Below, piece after piece: positions 11,753-25,000 of a stretch of 64,000 bases of DNA. This stretch comes from Lutjanus erythropterus. Its lineage: Eukaryota > Chordata > Actinopteri > Lutjaniformes > Lutjanidae. The position numbers were made by a program, and so were the translations under genes. The stretch is from positions 25,518,094 to 25,582,093 of the forward strand of contig CM034610.1 of the NCBI GenBank assembly GCA_020091685.1, in the 5' to 3' direction. Position 1 is the stretch's first letter. Each line of letters begins with the position of its first letter. The notes under the pieces are model-generated. The model worked only from the letters and a program-made list of their open reading frames with translations. It was not told the DNA's origin and did not search any database.

Positions 11753-12361
11753 CGATGGTGGAAAGTAACTAGGTACATACTGTACTTTGGGAAGTATTTG
11801 TGGTTTAAGTTTAAAGTTTTAGTACATTTACATTTCTAAGTATTGTACTTGAGTACAAATTCAAGGTACTTGTATTTTACTTGAGTTATTCCTTTTACTT
11901 CTACTTCACTACACCTCAGAGGCAAATATTGTACTTAGTACTCCACTACATTTGTCTGACAGCTTTAATTACTAGTTTTTTTTCTTTTTCTAACCTTTCT
12001 ATCCAATGAAAATCATGTATCTCCAGGAATGGTGATTTTGAATAATTAATAAACTGAAGAACGACATGTTCCTTTATGTTTTAGGAAAAATTTCCCTCTT
12101 CTTGTCTTCTTGAGCAAAATTAAGTCTTTAAAACCCTCTTGGACACCATGAAAAGTTGACTTTTCTGAGATAAGTGATTCTCACAGGACAGTGATGCTAC
12201 AAATATATATTAAACACTGCACTTTTACTTTTGATGCTCTAAGCACACTTTGCTAATAATACCTACATATTTTTGAATGCAGGATTTTCACTTTTAGTGG
12301 TAAAATGTGATTAATTTTACATTTTATATAAAGGATCTGAATAGTTCTTCTACCACTGTAT
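11753..12361. repeat. MITE of the GGTGGAAAGTAAC / TTCTACCACTGTA family, copy 1
   Basis: The left end is gatggtggaaagtaactagg and the right end is gttcttctaccactgta, forming short terminal inverted repeats (TGGTGGAA / TTCTACCA). Interior phrases such as gtacttgagtacaa and ccactacatttgtctgacag are typical of this very common fish element. The second copy, at 33618-35520, is interrupted. It lies between vps25 and arhgap27. Confidence 0.75.
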
Positions 12362-13805
12362 ATAAAATCTTAGGTGTATGAGTATATAAAAACCAGAGAA
12401 CAGAACAAGATCTGAATATGTGCATATAACTGAATACGAAAAATTTAACAGGCCAGTCAACTGTCAGTAATATATTAAAATATATTATTACTGTTTTGTG
12501 GTACTTAATACTTGTTCACCACTATGAAAATGCACAACACAACAACATACAAACCAGTTAAAAACAGCTCCACCTCAAAATTGAATCGCAGAATAAATAA
12601 TATAACATATAAGAGTTATAATAAGTGAAGTAAATTTGCTGATTTGACTTCTTTAGTATATATTATATCTGATTCACCCATCACTCAGTTCCAAAATGAC
12701 GCCTGATAGTCATGAATTTCTCCCAGGTTTATATTTACAGACACACTCCCACAGGCATTTTGACAGGAATAAATAAACAGCTGTTCTTTTCTTTTTTACA
12801 AAGTTATTTTTATTATGGGATAACTTGTGCATTTTCAACAACTTTCAGCATAAATATGCCATCTATTTCTATGTACAGCTCATAAATCTCTTCTAGAATC
12901 CACTTTTCTGTTTCACTGTTTTTTTACTGCCTAGTTTATAATTCTTTCTATGGTGTTATTATACAGTTTCTTCAAGTACAGTATGATTGAAAAATGGCGT
13001 TTTACAATTCAGTGGAAAATAATCTATATAGGTTGCACAAGTATTCTATGTCACCATCTACTTCACAGCAAGTTGTTGGTATTAATATTCCTTTTTATAC
13101 ATTTCTATATTACAATAAAATTCACGGGTAAAAATGAGACTGAAAAACACAATATTAGAATACAATCTCAGTTATTGCCATATGTGATATACTGCAATTT
13201 TAAATTCAAAACAATATTTAAATGTCGTTAAACTTTCTAAAAATAAAGATGGAAGCAATCATTGATCATGTCTTAAAGAGAGCATTAATGCATCCGACCA
13301 AGGTTCTACTTGGCTTCTGTTATCGCTGCGATTTAGACGAACCAAAACAAAAATAAACAGTTAAAATCTCCAGAAAGTGACGTGTGAGATTAAGACAGTT
13401 TCTTAGCAAGCGACAAGCTCAGTAGCTCTGAGACGGGACACCGAACCACAGCTGTTCACATCTGTGTGGCTCGATTTCCAGTCCAACAATACTGCCAAAG
13501 ATAGTTCTAACAGTGTCAGCCTCCTATGGAGTAAAACTGGACAAAACAGTGGTTAAACAGGCTTCAAATATTCTCAGCAAAGTCCATTTGAAGATCCCTT
13601 TATCTATTTTTTTTTTTACCTCAAATATTCTGAGTGAAGAGAACTTGAAGAGCCCTTTAATTTACTTTACAAGAGGAGTTTTAAAATGTTGCACTGAAGC
13701 TGTTTATGTGCATGCAAAAGTCTGCAAATATCTAGAAATTCAAATAGGTTTTAGCACATTTAGACGTCTGCCCAGGTCTGCGCTTCATGGAGGCTTGCGA
13801 CTGCT
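12362..13805 (-). other. arhgap27: arhgap27 3' UTR and flanking DNA
   Basis: A/T-rich sequence downstream of the arhgap27 stop. A minus-strand AATAAA at 12809-12814 is a candidate polyadenylation signal, giving a 3' UTR of about 1 kb. No other gene is seen in the 2.7 kb between arhgap27 and vps25. Confidence 0.4.
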
Positions 13806-16035
13806 TTAGCTGGAGTAGAAGATACGCTCGTATTCGTTCAGGATGAACTCCACTATCTGGTTCTGGAAGACCATGTGCATGGTGATGTTGGACGACTCCA
13901 TCTCTGGACGAAGGAGAGTCGGGCCGAATACGATCGCCACGTTCTGCACGGTCATGCGATTGTCCTCCCCGTACTCAATGACCCTGACAGAGAGAGAAGA
14001 AGAAGAAAAGATGGATGATGATGTGAGGAGTCATGGTTTTTAATTTTACTTATCACTGAATTTGATGGAAAAAGAATAAAATAAGAAATGAAGCATGAAC
14101 ACAACATTAAAAATAAAACAGACTATGAGGATCCAGTACTGGATTCATTACTGGGCACATCTTTACATTTCATAAAGACCTTCTGACAAAAAACACACTA
14201 TAGAATACATTAAAGAAAAATGAAAAGGAGACGGTAATCTTTTAATATTAAATGAAGACTGACTGTGTGTAAAATTTAGCAGAAATGCACAAACTCTCAT
14301 ACATATTTTGTTCGGTGAGAAGAACTTTCTGAGCTCCTTGAGTTTCAAAAAGCAGTAAAAAGCCACGTCACACCTTGAAATTTTCCAAATAATTTTTAAG
14401 AAATGTTGATTTTGGGGCAAGGCGACCTTTTGAGTAAATGTTTGATGTCGATGCCTGCTTGTAAAAAGTCACTCACGAGATGCTAGTTACTTCCTGAACT
14501 TCCCACAATACAGGAGTAGATCGATTTCAAATGGCATTTATATCATGAAACAGATCATTTTCTCCCTCCTTTTTAAGAAAAACGGGTTTATTAAATTAAT
14601 TAAAGAACACGTGGGTCAAATATGTAAATCCATTGCAGCCAGACTTTGAGGAGAAATTATATGAGTGACCCTGTAATGTTGCTTTAGTCCAGCAAACCTC
14701 ATTGGCTGATTTGTTTCAAATCTCCCCGTAACATACTTTTCATAAGTGCACACTTTATTAGACCTGCAGCGATCAGTCGATTAAACATCAAAAGATCAAA
14801 AGAAAACTAGTTCCTAACTATTCTGATAATTGATTAATTGTTTCAGCAATTTTTCAAGCAAAAATGTCAAACATTTGCTGGGTCCATGTTCTTAAATGTG
14901 TGGATTTTCTGCTTTTCTCTGATGAAGGGTCTTTGGGTTTTTGGACTGTTGCTTGGACAAAAGAAGCAATTTGAAGACGTCACTTTGGGCTGTGGGAAAA
15001 TGTGATTTTTCCACAATATTTTGACATTTTCAGACTAAACGATTCATCAGTTCTTCATGAAAATAATCAGGATAAATGAAGTTAATCGTCTGCTGCGGCT
15101 CTACTCTCTTCCTCTTCCAAAGTATACAAAGTTCTTAAATTTTCTAAAAATCTGTGGACGGCAGAGGAAATAAAACCTGACGTGATGTTTGCCTTGGAAT
15201 ATAAAATGCTGTCATAAAATAAAGAATTAAAAAAAAAAAAAAAAAAGAGGAAGCCTACCTGCGTAAATGCCCAAAAAGGAGTTTCATGGTATCATGATTT
15301 GGGGGAGGAAGTGTTCTGACCAGTTCATAAATGCAAGATAGTTTTGAGTTGTAATCAGGAATTCCTGCAAAAAAAGACAATAAATATTAATCAGTTAGAA
15401 ATATAATAAAGTTTGTCCTAAGAAAAGGTCCATAGTTTGTTCAGATTAGATGTATGGATTCAAAACTCTTCTCACTGATGGCTGAGATGAACTTATTAAA
15501 GTGGCTGTAAGGGAAAAGCGGCTCCGGAAGCTCTCGGAAAAACAACTTCAGCGCTCCGGTGATGACGTGAACGTCCTCCCACTGACCGTCCTCCAGGTCC
15601 AGTTCCTCTGTTTCAACACAACAGGTGCACAGACAATTAAAGCACAGCGGGGGGCGCTGCTGTCCACACTGAGAGACCGCAGTGGACGCTTTCAGTGCAG
15701 TGTATGAATCCTCAGCTTTCCCCACATAAATAGACTGAATTATTGTTGTAAACGTTACCGTGATCAGCTTTGAAGCGAAGTTTCTGAATGACAGCGAGGT
15801 TCCCGCTCACTCTGTAGAGTCCGTCGATGTCTAAACCTGGAAATCGACACATCAGCACCAGTGAGTCGACTGACTTTTATACAACACACAGATACTTCAG
15901 TATAATCCAGGCAGTGATACAAACAAGGCAGGTTACCTCTCTTTTCCACTGCTCTGATGCACTTCTCCACAAAACTGGGAACTGTGGTCCTCTCCTGTCC
16001 ACACAGTGTGGCCAGATGGCAACCAAACACATTTT
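13806..16035 (-). CDS. arhgap27: arhgap27 RhoGAP-domain exons (last five)
   Basis: Exons 15937-16035, 15759-15836, 15476-15607, 15259-15364 and 13806-13983. They encode NVFGCHLATLCGQE, the arginine-finger segment GLDIDGLYRVSG, the core helix HVITGALKLFFRELPEPLF, LPPPNHDTMKLLFGHLR, and the final VFGPTLLRPEM block with the stop TAA at 13806-13808. For the exon ending 15759, the acceptor at 15837 (ttccag|GTTTAG) was chosen over one six bases further in, because only it restores the conserved RGLDID. The catalytic arginine and the stabilising asparagine region (NRMTVQNVAIVFGP) are both present, so activity is expected. Confidence 0.95.
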
Positions 16036-19000
16036 CTACAGGGAAGAAGAACAGTGTCAGTATTTCTTAACCCTTCCTAATGCTATGTTTTACGTTTATT
16101 CTATGTATTTTTTAACCGATGTGCTGTTGGTCTTGGTGTTTTCATGATTAAAACTTTCATAATCCCTGTTGTTTGCTGTTTTTACCTTGTAAAGCACCAT
16201 GTAAACCCTGTTTTATAAAGGGGTTCTATAAATTAAGTTTATTATTTTTATTAGAGGTTGCAGGAATAGCAGTAGTAGCAGTATTATCATCCCATCCCAA
16301 GATAAAAATATGAAGATTCTGATAATCCTTGTAAACATATATTCCAATTTGCACATACAATATGCAGAATAACAGTAAAATGGGGATCAGAATATGAAAA
16401 AAAGTATAGGAAAGAATAAGACTGCACAGGTTGTGTTCGCTATGACCAGCACAGCAGCTAGTCTTCATCCAAACTACAGCAGTTTTATGTAACTATGCAT
16501 CAAAATGAGCAACATCAACAACAAAATGTGGTGGTGAGTAAACTCGTTTGCGGCTTTTAGGCGGCAAACCTCGTCTGTCAGACAGACAGAACTGCACACT
16601 GGAAAATACAAAACTGGTTGTGTTTAAATATGTTTATTACCACAAACGTGGGTGTTCAGAGTCTGGGTCAGGTGGGGTGAAACTCGTGAAATTCAGCCAC
16701 TTCTGGGTCAATTTTCTCTTTGTACCTTTTTCCGTTTGCTTCTGTTCAAATCAGCCAAACCCAGTGGCAGAATTACTGGGAACAGGGGACATTAGATTTT
16801 TGGGGGCAGGGACAATAAATCTGCATTATTTAAATCTAAAAAAATCATTCTAACTTAAGGACTCTAACTCAAACTCTTAATAAATATATATAATCTTTAT
16901 GCATTACCCACATACCAATGTCGCTTGCGTATTCTGTGCTGACATGGTGCAACTATTTTTAAATATCTGATATCTTTCTAACAGATTTATCTTGTGTTGC
17001 TTTTGCACATAAGTGGAAGTGTAAACTAGCCAAGTAACACTTCTGCAATATTCAAAATGCATGGGGTAACATGAGCTGACGCTTTTTTTGTCTCAAATAT
17101 CATGATAAGTATCCAGCAGAGGTGGCACAGAGGTCATCCATGGTGGGCCTGGCCGCTGGACGCCCACCCGCCACGAAAAGAACTAAATCAGTTACCTCTG
17201 ATGTAGCCTTTCTCCTTGACTGACTGCAGCGTGGGGCGTTTCATGAGGAACTTCATCAGCTTGGTTCGAACCCTCTTCTGCTCCGTTTCTCCCGCGGAGC
17301 TGGACGAATGCGTGACGCTCGGCCTGGAGGCTGGGGAAAAAAAAAACGACGACAGACATTTAACACGGTTTTAATCGTAGCCCGATATATCTAAGCAGGT
17401 CAAAACGATTACATAATTCATTCAGCTCACATCTTCGCTTGTCCATGCCGCCTCCGAGCTTCTCGTCTCGTGCCAGATCTGTGCCGGCGATTTTCTCATA
17501 TAAGTCCCCATCATCCTCGTCCGAATGGTGGTCCTGGTACTCCTGAAGCGCAGAAATACAAAGCGAGTAAATCAAACACGAGTGCTGCACAATATTGACT
17601 GCCAACATTATTTAATCAAGGAATCAAGGTCATTTATTATAATTAGACAACACAAGGCTGCAAAAACACTTCATCTCAAGTTATTTTCTGTCAGTTCTTT
17701 GAAAAAGTGTATTTTTCTTTGTATAACGACACCCATCAGTGCATTAAGAATATTTCCAATGCAAATCAACTAATTCAAAGTAGTTCCTAAAATAAAGTTA
17801 AATTTTTTGAGGTGCAGTAATCTGCTATATTCTTTCTTGTTTCAAGGAACTGTATAACTATAACCTCCACGGACTCTTAAGCGAATACGTTTATTTCCCA
17901 GAATGTTAAGCGGTTGCATTAAAGGGACAGTTCGGATTGTTTGAAGGTGGGTTATATGAGGTACTGATCACTAGCTCTGAGACGCAGGAAGCAGAGTACC
18001 AGCAGACGCTGAGCAACAAAACAAATTTTAGTCATCAAAAAAATCAATATCAGGTTAGCTATATTTAGTATATTTTCTTCACCCTGCTGTCAGACAGCCC
18101 TTTCTGACAGGAAACTGTTTTTATAGAAGCCACCAGACTCACACTGAGAAACATGAGTCTGTTTAACATGTACACTCTCTTTTCCTTTTATTGTTCTTTA
18201 CTGTTGTACGTTGTCACTGTTGTCCCAGTGTTGACAGTGGTTCTTTTTCAGTCATTGTTATTTTAATTAATATTTGTAGTTTGGCTATTTGTTTTCAGCT
18301 AATGTTTGTAGTGGTTGTCTGTCTGCGTCTGTATCTTGTGTTTTATTCCCTGAAAACCAAAACCAAGACTGAGGACTGGAAACTGGCCACAGCCAGAAGT
18401 CCTGTGTAAAATGCATCGGCTGCATTTTTACTTAAATGAAACAGTGCTTATATAAATAATATTTTCGCCAAAGAAGTCTGGTTGCTCAGGAGAGAGCCAT
18501 ATTTGGCTTATAAGCCAGAGATTTCCTGTCAGAAAAGGCTGCCTGGCTGCAAGATAAAGCATTAAAAAAAAATCTAAATATAGCATAAAATTAAACTGAT
18601 ATTGATTTTTTAGGTGGCTGCAGAGCCTGTCCACAGACAGACAGACACTTGACCTGCTTAGTACTCCTCTCTGCTTCTTCAAGCTCAGGGTGTGCTGATT
18701 CAAATAATCCAAACTATTCCTTTAAGTCAGGTTTGAAGGATCTGAGACAATTTTTTTGCAGTTTAATGTGGCTGGTTACCGCTGAAAGGACTTACCAGTT
18801 GTCGTATGGTGTCCACTAAGACTTTGTGCCAGTCACTGATGATGCTTTCTGTGTCGTACTGCATCAGAAACTCCACACCGTTCTTGCTTTTTAACTGGAG
18901 GAGAGATAATGAGATACGATTCATCAGATTTATTTTGGGAAACGATAATTACGCGAATCACAAATCACATTTAGATCATTCCCAGGTGATCGCCTTTTAC

Positions 19001-22000
19001 TCATTAACTCATTAACTATCCTTTTAATAATTAGATATGAATACATTTTAGCTGAGAGGTGAAAATGTGCCATATAAACCACACTCTGTTCTTAGATGGA
19101 GATACCAGAGCTGAAAATATGAGCACACGTGTTATTTGCTTAAGATAAGACCATCCAACCGAGTGGCACACGCTGCAGTATGTTCCATGTCAACAAACCT
19201 CTAAAACATTCTTCTTGCTGGATTTGTCCTTTGAGGCCCAGCCAATCGTCGCTCCTCGCAGATCCACCGTGAACTCCGGAACAATCTGATTGGTTTTGTT
19301 CTGTGCAGAGTAAAAAAAAAAAAAAAACAACAGCTGTTTATGAAACCGACGGCACCGCATTCCAAGAGACGAGCTGCGTTAGACAAAAGCTACGACTGTC
19401 CCCGTGAGCTCATGACCTGAGGGCTTGTCTGTGCTGTCACTCCTCATAAAGGTGACACAACAGTCTGCGTCATGCTGCAGTTTAATGTTTCATTTCCTTT
19501 CTAAAATATGACACATGACACCAAACTGCACAGTACACATATATATAAAAATCAGGCAATTTATTGAAACTTCAAGGAAAATAAAACAGTTTTTGTTAAT
19601 TCTGTTTATAACGTCTCACCCAGTAACAACCCTCTCAGAAATGTACAGAATGCAACATGAGCAGGAATGTTGCATTCAGGTGTCACAGCTTATTAACGCA
19701 GGATGAGCACTTTCCTCTCTGAGAAACTCCTTACATACAGACAGTAACAAAGAAATCAGATCATTCACCGAAGTAAAGGCACTAATACAACATGAAAATA
19801 CTCCATGACAAGCAAAACGCCTGCAATGAAAATGTTACCTAAGTGACAAATTTTAGTGTAATCAGGAAAATGTACTCAGAGCTCCAAATTCCTTCCCAGA
19901 TTTGAGAAATATACATTTTTTGCATTAAAGTTTAGCATGAAAAGAAGTCTAACGTTCAGTAATTGTGACATTACAATTGATCCTGCCCTCTCTTTTGATT
20001 AGCCAAGATTGTCTTTTTCCACCAGTGCAACACAGCTAAAATTAGGTCTTTCCTACCTGAGTCTGATGCACAGATCTTACTTCACACCTTTGTTTCATCC
20101 AGACTTGATTATTGCAACTTTTCACATCTAAAAAAATCTTCAAATGGTTCACAATTCTGGAGCGAGAATCTTAACTAGAACCAGAAAATTTGATCATATT
20201 ACGCCCATCTTAGCTTCACCCCTTCTTATCTGTCAGATATCATTAAACCTTATGTCTCAGAATACTGGGCTCCGATGTGTGTCAACAGGAAGTCAGCCGT
20301 CTTTTCCTTTCGTGTCCCCTTCCTCTGAAATAACCTGCCTGTCAACAACAGACAATCCAGCTCCACTGAGGCCTTTTAATCCACTCATTTGTTTGCTTTA
20401 TCTTTAAACTGGTGTTTATTTTTCGACTACCGCATGCACCTGTTAACATTATCCTTTCGCCGGGTTGCTTTCAGTCCCGACTAATCTTCTAACCCTAGCA
20501 TTTATAGTCCATATTTGTCCCTCCGACAAGACTAAAGCTGTAAACCCTCTTTAACCCTCTGTTTTCTGTCTCCAAGCTGTGTGAGTTTCTCTTCCCCGAT
20601 CATTCTGTCCCTGTCTCCCTCTTTCCATCTTTGTGTGACCTGTCCTCCTCCAGGTCTCCACGATGGAGAGGAAGTCCAACAGGCAGCACCTGAAGTTGAT
20701 CAACATCCCCCTGGATCCACATTCTTAGTATACACCTTATAATCTACATGCCTAAGACTGCCAATCGAATATAAATTCAGCTCTACTTGTATATACTGTT
20801 GTGTAGTTTAATTTATGACAAAGCTTCATATTTTATAAGCTCCTCATGTGTTTCTTTTATGCAGAAGTCTTCATTTGAAGTGAGTCAAAAGCTGTCAAAT
20901 AAATGCAGTGGAGTATAAAGTACAATATTTTCCTATAATAAAAAATTATATCTTACCGAGGCCCCTGTGGCTGCAGACTTTGGGTCTTTGTGGAACGTCA
21001 GCACTCCTCCGAGGAGAACCGTCCAAGTCTGGGTCCAGTTTTTCCTGAAATGGGAATGAATAACCGTCACGACCACAGAACAAAGCAAAAGCAGTGGAGG
21101 GGGAAATGACACACGACTCCAAACGCGCTCAAATCCTTAAAACCTGAAACATGAGCGAGTCTCAAAGTGAAGGTTCAGCTTACCTTACTTTCTTGCCGTT
21201 CTCTGACACTTTTGTTTTGTTGAGAATTCCCGCTTTCTCTAAGTTCTGCACCTGAAAACATAAAAGATCACAACATTTTAATTCTTTTTTTTTTGTTATT
21301 GTTAGACTGATGTGTCAATTCAAGTAATGCAATGAGATGAAGGACACACAACTCTGGTTGCAAATGTCATCAGTAAAGCCATGCATTGCATTCATCTGCA
21401 CAGTCATTAATTCTTTACATGCCTCGTGTCCTAAAAAGTCAAAGAATAGATTATCCATTCATGTTTCATGTTACAAGAAGGGCTTTTCCCAGAGGCTAGA
21501 GATTTTTTATTGATGAATTGTGACAAAAGAAGAGATTTGAGCAACATCATGTGGAGTATTAGAGCCAGGCATAAAGGAAAAATGAGAGTAGAAAGAATAA
21601 TTTTATTAAAATGCCAACAATAAAGTAGAAATACCATTTTGAGAATGAAGTCATAAGTCCTCTGACTATTTTTTTCTTATGCTGTGCACTAATACTGAAA
21701 GTTCAACTTTATTCTCAAAGTGCAAAACATAAAAAAAATCTTCCTGGTCTTATTTATTTACATAAGATTCCATGAAAAGACCGAAACCAACAATTCGTCA
21801 GTCTGTCTCTCAGTCCCTTCTGATTTCTCTTCACTGTTTCTGACACGAAAATGTTTAAAAATGGGCCACGAATATATTTAGTTACATTCTAAGTAATACT
21901 GAAAGAACAATGCAGTTTTTTTTAGTAAACTTCTTCGCTGAAACTGGAGTAAATGCTGCATTTGTTTTATTTTTAGTCACAGATTTGGTGAAGTAAGTTC

Positions 22001-25000
22001 TTTCAGGTGGTAGGATGATGTAGGTGTGACTGACTCAAAATAAGCTACTGCACGGTGTGTACAGAGTGTGTTTATGGTAATAAACAAACATTTCACCCAG
22101 AACAAAAAGTATTACTCACTTATGTGGGGGTTTTTTTATAGCTTTTGGACAAAAATGGAGCTCTACGGCACAGAATAATAAGGAATACTTTATTGTTTGG
22201 TTTGGTCTTTTTGTAAGATTTGTTAATATAGATTAAAATGTAGAATATCGCCAGACTAACCCTCTGATGTACATATGTTTTTTTTTTTATATATTTCTGT
22301 GGTTGGCATTGGCATAGTTTAACTTTGTGTTTTTCTAGCCAAAAATCTGTAATACATGTTGTGTTTTCTTTAGCCACATATTCAAATGTTGAAAGTATAG
22401 AGTGTGTAAGGGCTGATAAACTTAAGATAGAAGTATATGATGATCATTCCTGCGCTCTATCGTGTCTTTATTACAAAGATTTGGTGCACAATTTATTCAT
22501 TTTTGACCACCTGAGATTGATAAAAGTCCCCCCAAAACACCGCTTTCAGACGCAAAGACACTGAGGAAAACCACAGAAAAAAAAACTTTTTGATGCAGAA
22601 ATATTCAAATAGAACAGGGGAGCATAATTTATTAATATTTATAATGCATGCAAAAAAAAGGCAAGGTGATTGGGATTAGCATGAAGTGGACTTTTCTGTA
22701 AAGGGGAGTCTCTTGGGTACCAGGGACCCCTTTGAAAATGGCCATGCCAGTTTTATCCCTGCCAAACTTTGGTTAAGAGTTGTGGAGATGCACCTTTTAT
22801 GGGCTGATGGAGAATAAAAACTTAAAATGTGGGGGAGTAAAACAGCAATAACAAAAGCAGCATGTTGTGGGAGTGTGTGGATATATATAGTTCACTTTTG
22901 GACCTGCTATTTTTAACTGTTCCCTGTACATTTCTAGGTCAAAAATCTGCAGTGAAGTGTGCGGCGTATAAACCCCTGAACTACATGAATACACCTCAAA
23001 ATATGATATAGATGACAATGACGATACAATATATACAGTGGGTTTATCTGGTTTGGTTCTAACATGCATCCCAGCAGCAGAAATCGATCACTAAATGGGA
23101 GACGGGAGGATAAAAATGAAGATAACATTTGATGCAGAGAATGAAACAAACGCTTCTTGAAGGATCTTAAGTCACACCTCTTGCCCGTCATAGATAGACG
23201 CTGCTATCTATGCGTCAAGCTCGGGTGAACGCTCAAACTAACAACCCACGTTATAGCGCAGCCACCTCGAGGTCAGATAATAGGGGTTTCTCCAGGGTCT
23301 AAACCCAAAAGCCTTCAGAGAGAGAGACACAGAACACCAATCAGGTACGGTGGGACTGTCTTTTTTTTTTTTTCAGGCTCGAGTTATTTCAGCAGACTGG
23401 AGACAAGTTTAACTCACGTTATGCTGCGTCTCTGGAGAGTTTCCTGTGCTGGAGCTGTCGCTGCTGTAGTCTGACGTGTTCCTCCGGTGAGTCGGGACGA
23501 ACCTCTGAAGAACAGAAGAAGAACAGGAGGAGATTTCAGGATTTTAGGCATACTTTTTAAAACGATATTTGATTGAATGTTTGAGTGCAGAATGAAATGC
23601 AAAACACACTGGACAGCAAAGATTAATATGAGTAGACCGTGAACCCTAAGGGATGTAAAACAAACAAACAGAACACAGAAGTTTTAAAGCCTGGCTATGT
23701 TACACGGATCAGAGCACACAGCTAATGCGATGTGGTAAAACATCCAATTTGGGAGGTAGTTTAGATTTTAGAGATTTCTTTGTACCACTGTTTAACAGTT
23801 GGCGGTCTGGGTATAATCGACTGAAATAAAACGCATCTTCTTGCTGAAAGGAGAAGCTTGTTGAAAACTTTTTGCTATGCACTCAAAAAGAGCCCTTCAC
23901 CTGAAAGATTCAGCAGAAACAAACCAGGATTACTTTGAATTTCCTCATCAAAAACAGAGTTAAGGTCCTGTAGGAAATGCCACAGGCACTGAGGCATCAA
24001 ACATTTCTTTCAGGATAATAACCAGAACGTAACAGATCAAATTAACATTTCTTTCATCTCTAAAACTCTTACATTAAAACACAGCTAAGTAGCATAATAA
24101 TCCTTTTTTTCCCCACAAACGTAGCTGTCTCCTTTTTGCTTTATTTAATAGTATTCTTATTTTTTTCCCTGTTTAATGAGTTTATGTGTCAAATGTTAGA
24201 AATGAAACAAAATAAAAAGGAAAAATAAATTTGTCCAATGATTGAGATTTAGGGGTTTTATTGGCAGAATGTGGCAGAAATGTAATATAATATTCATAAG
24301 CATGCTTTAATTAGTGTATAATCACCTGAAAATAGGAATCATTGTGTTTTTATTACTTTAGAATGAGCTGTTTATATCTACAGAGGTCACCATGTTGCAT
24401 CGTCATGTTTCTACAGAAGCCCATTATGAACAAACCAAACACCGGCTCTCTCAAAGTCAACTGATCAGACCACTTTTTTGTCAAATTAAAGAGATAAACA
24501 CAGATGCCAGCTCTGACCTGAGGCGCATGGTGCTGAACCTGACTGCTACAGCTGAGTTTCTTAGTAGGAAAAAAGCCCTTATTTGTTCCCAGCAGCTCCT
24601 CAGTGTTTGTGTACAATTGTAGCCCTCCTGCTCCCTCCCTGTGCAGCTCCGTCCTCATGCTGTGACGGTAAATACGGCCGCGCTGCAGTTGATTTGCCTT
24701 GCTAATACGGGTTTAAAAACCTGGGAGTGTCAGTTGTTAAACAGGGACTCACCCTCACTTACTCCTGCCTGACTAAAGCTTTCTGTTAAAGCCGGCCGAC
24801 ACACCCTGGATGTGTTATTTATACATGTACATGCAGGTCTGAGTGAGTGTACGTACCCCGTCATCCTGGGCTGAGCTGAACTGTGCAGGTCCCATGGTGT
24901 GTCTCCAGTTTTTGATGACTGACGGATTGTCCGCCTCGACACCGTTCTCCATCCTGGACTGGCCTGGAGCGACAGGGGCCTGCAAGGTCCAAAAAAAGAA

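Noticed and set aside
15830-15837. Acceptor ggtttag|AC as the start of the arginine-finger exon
   Set aside because: Phase also allows it, but it would delete Gly-Leu from the conserved RGLDIDG; the acceptor six bases upstream restores it and has the better pyrimidine tract.
17263-17272. ggttcgaacc, like a tRNA B-box / T-loop
   Set aside because: It lies inside an arhgap27 coding exon (Arg-Val-Arg-Thr) and no A-box, acceptor stem or cloverleaf surrounds it.
20144-20407. 87-codon plus-strand frame as a host gene
   Set aside because: Its residues (ARILTRTRKFDHITPIL) are LINE reverse-transcriptase C-terminal sequence with frame breaks; it is a dead retroelement.
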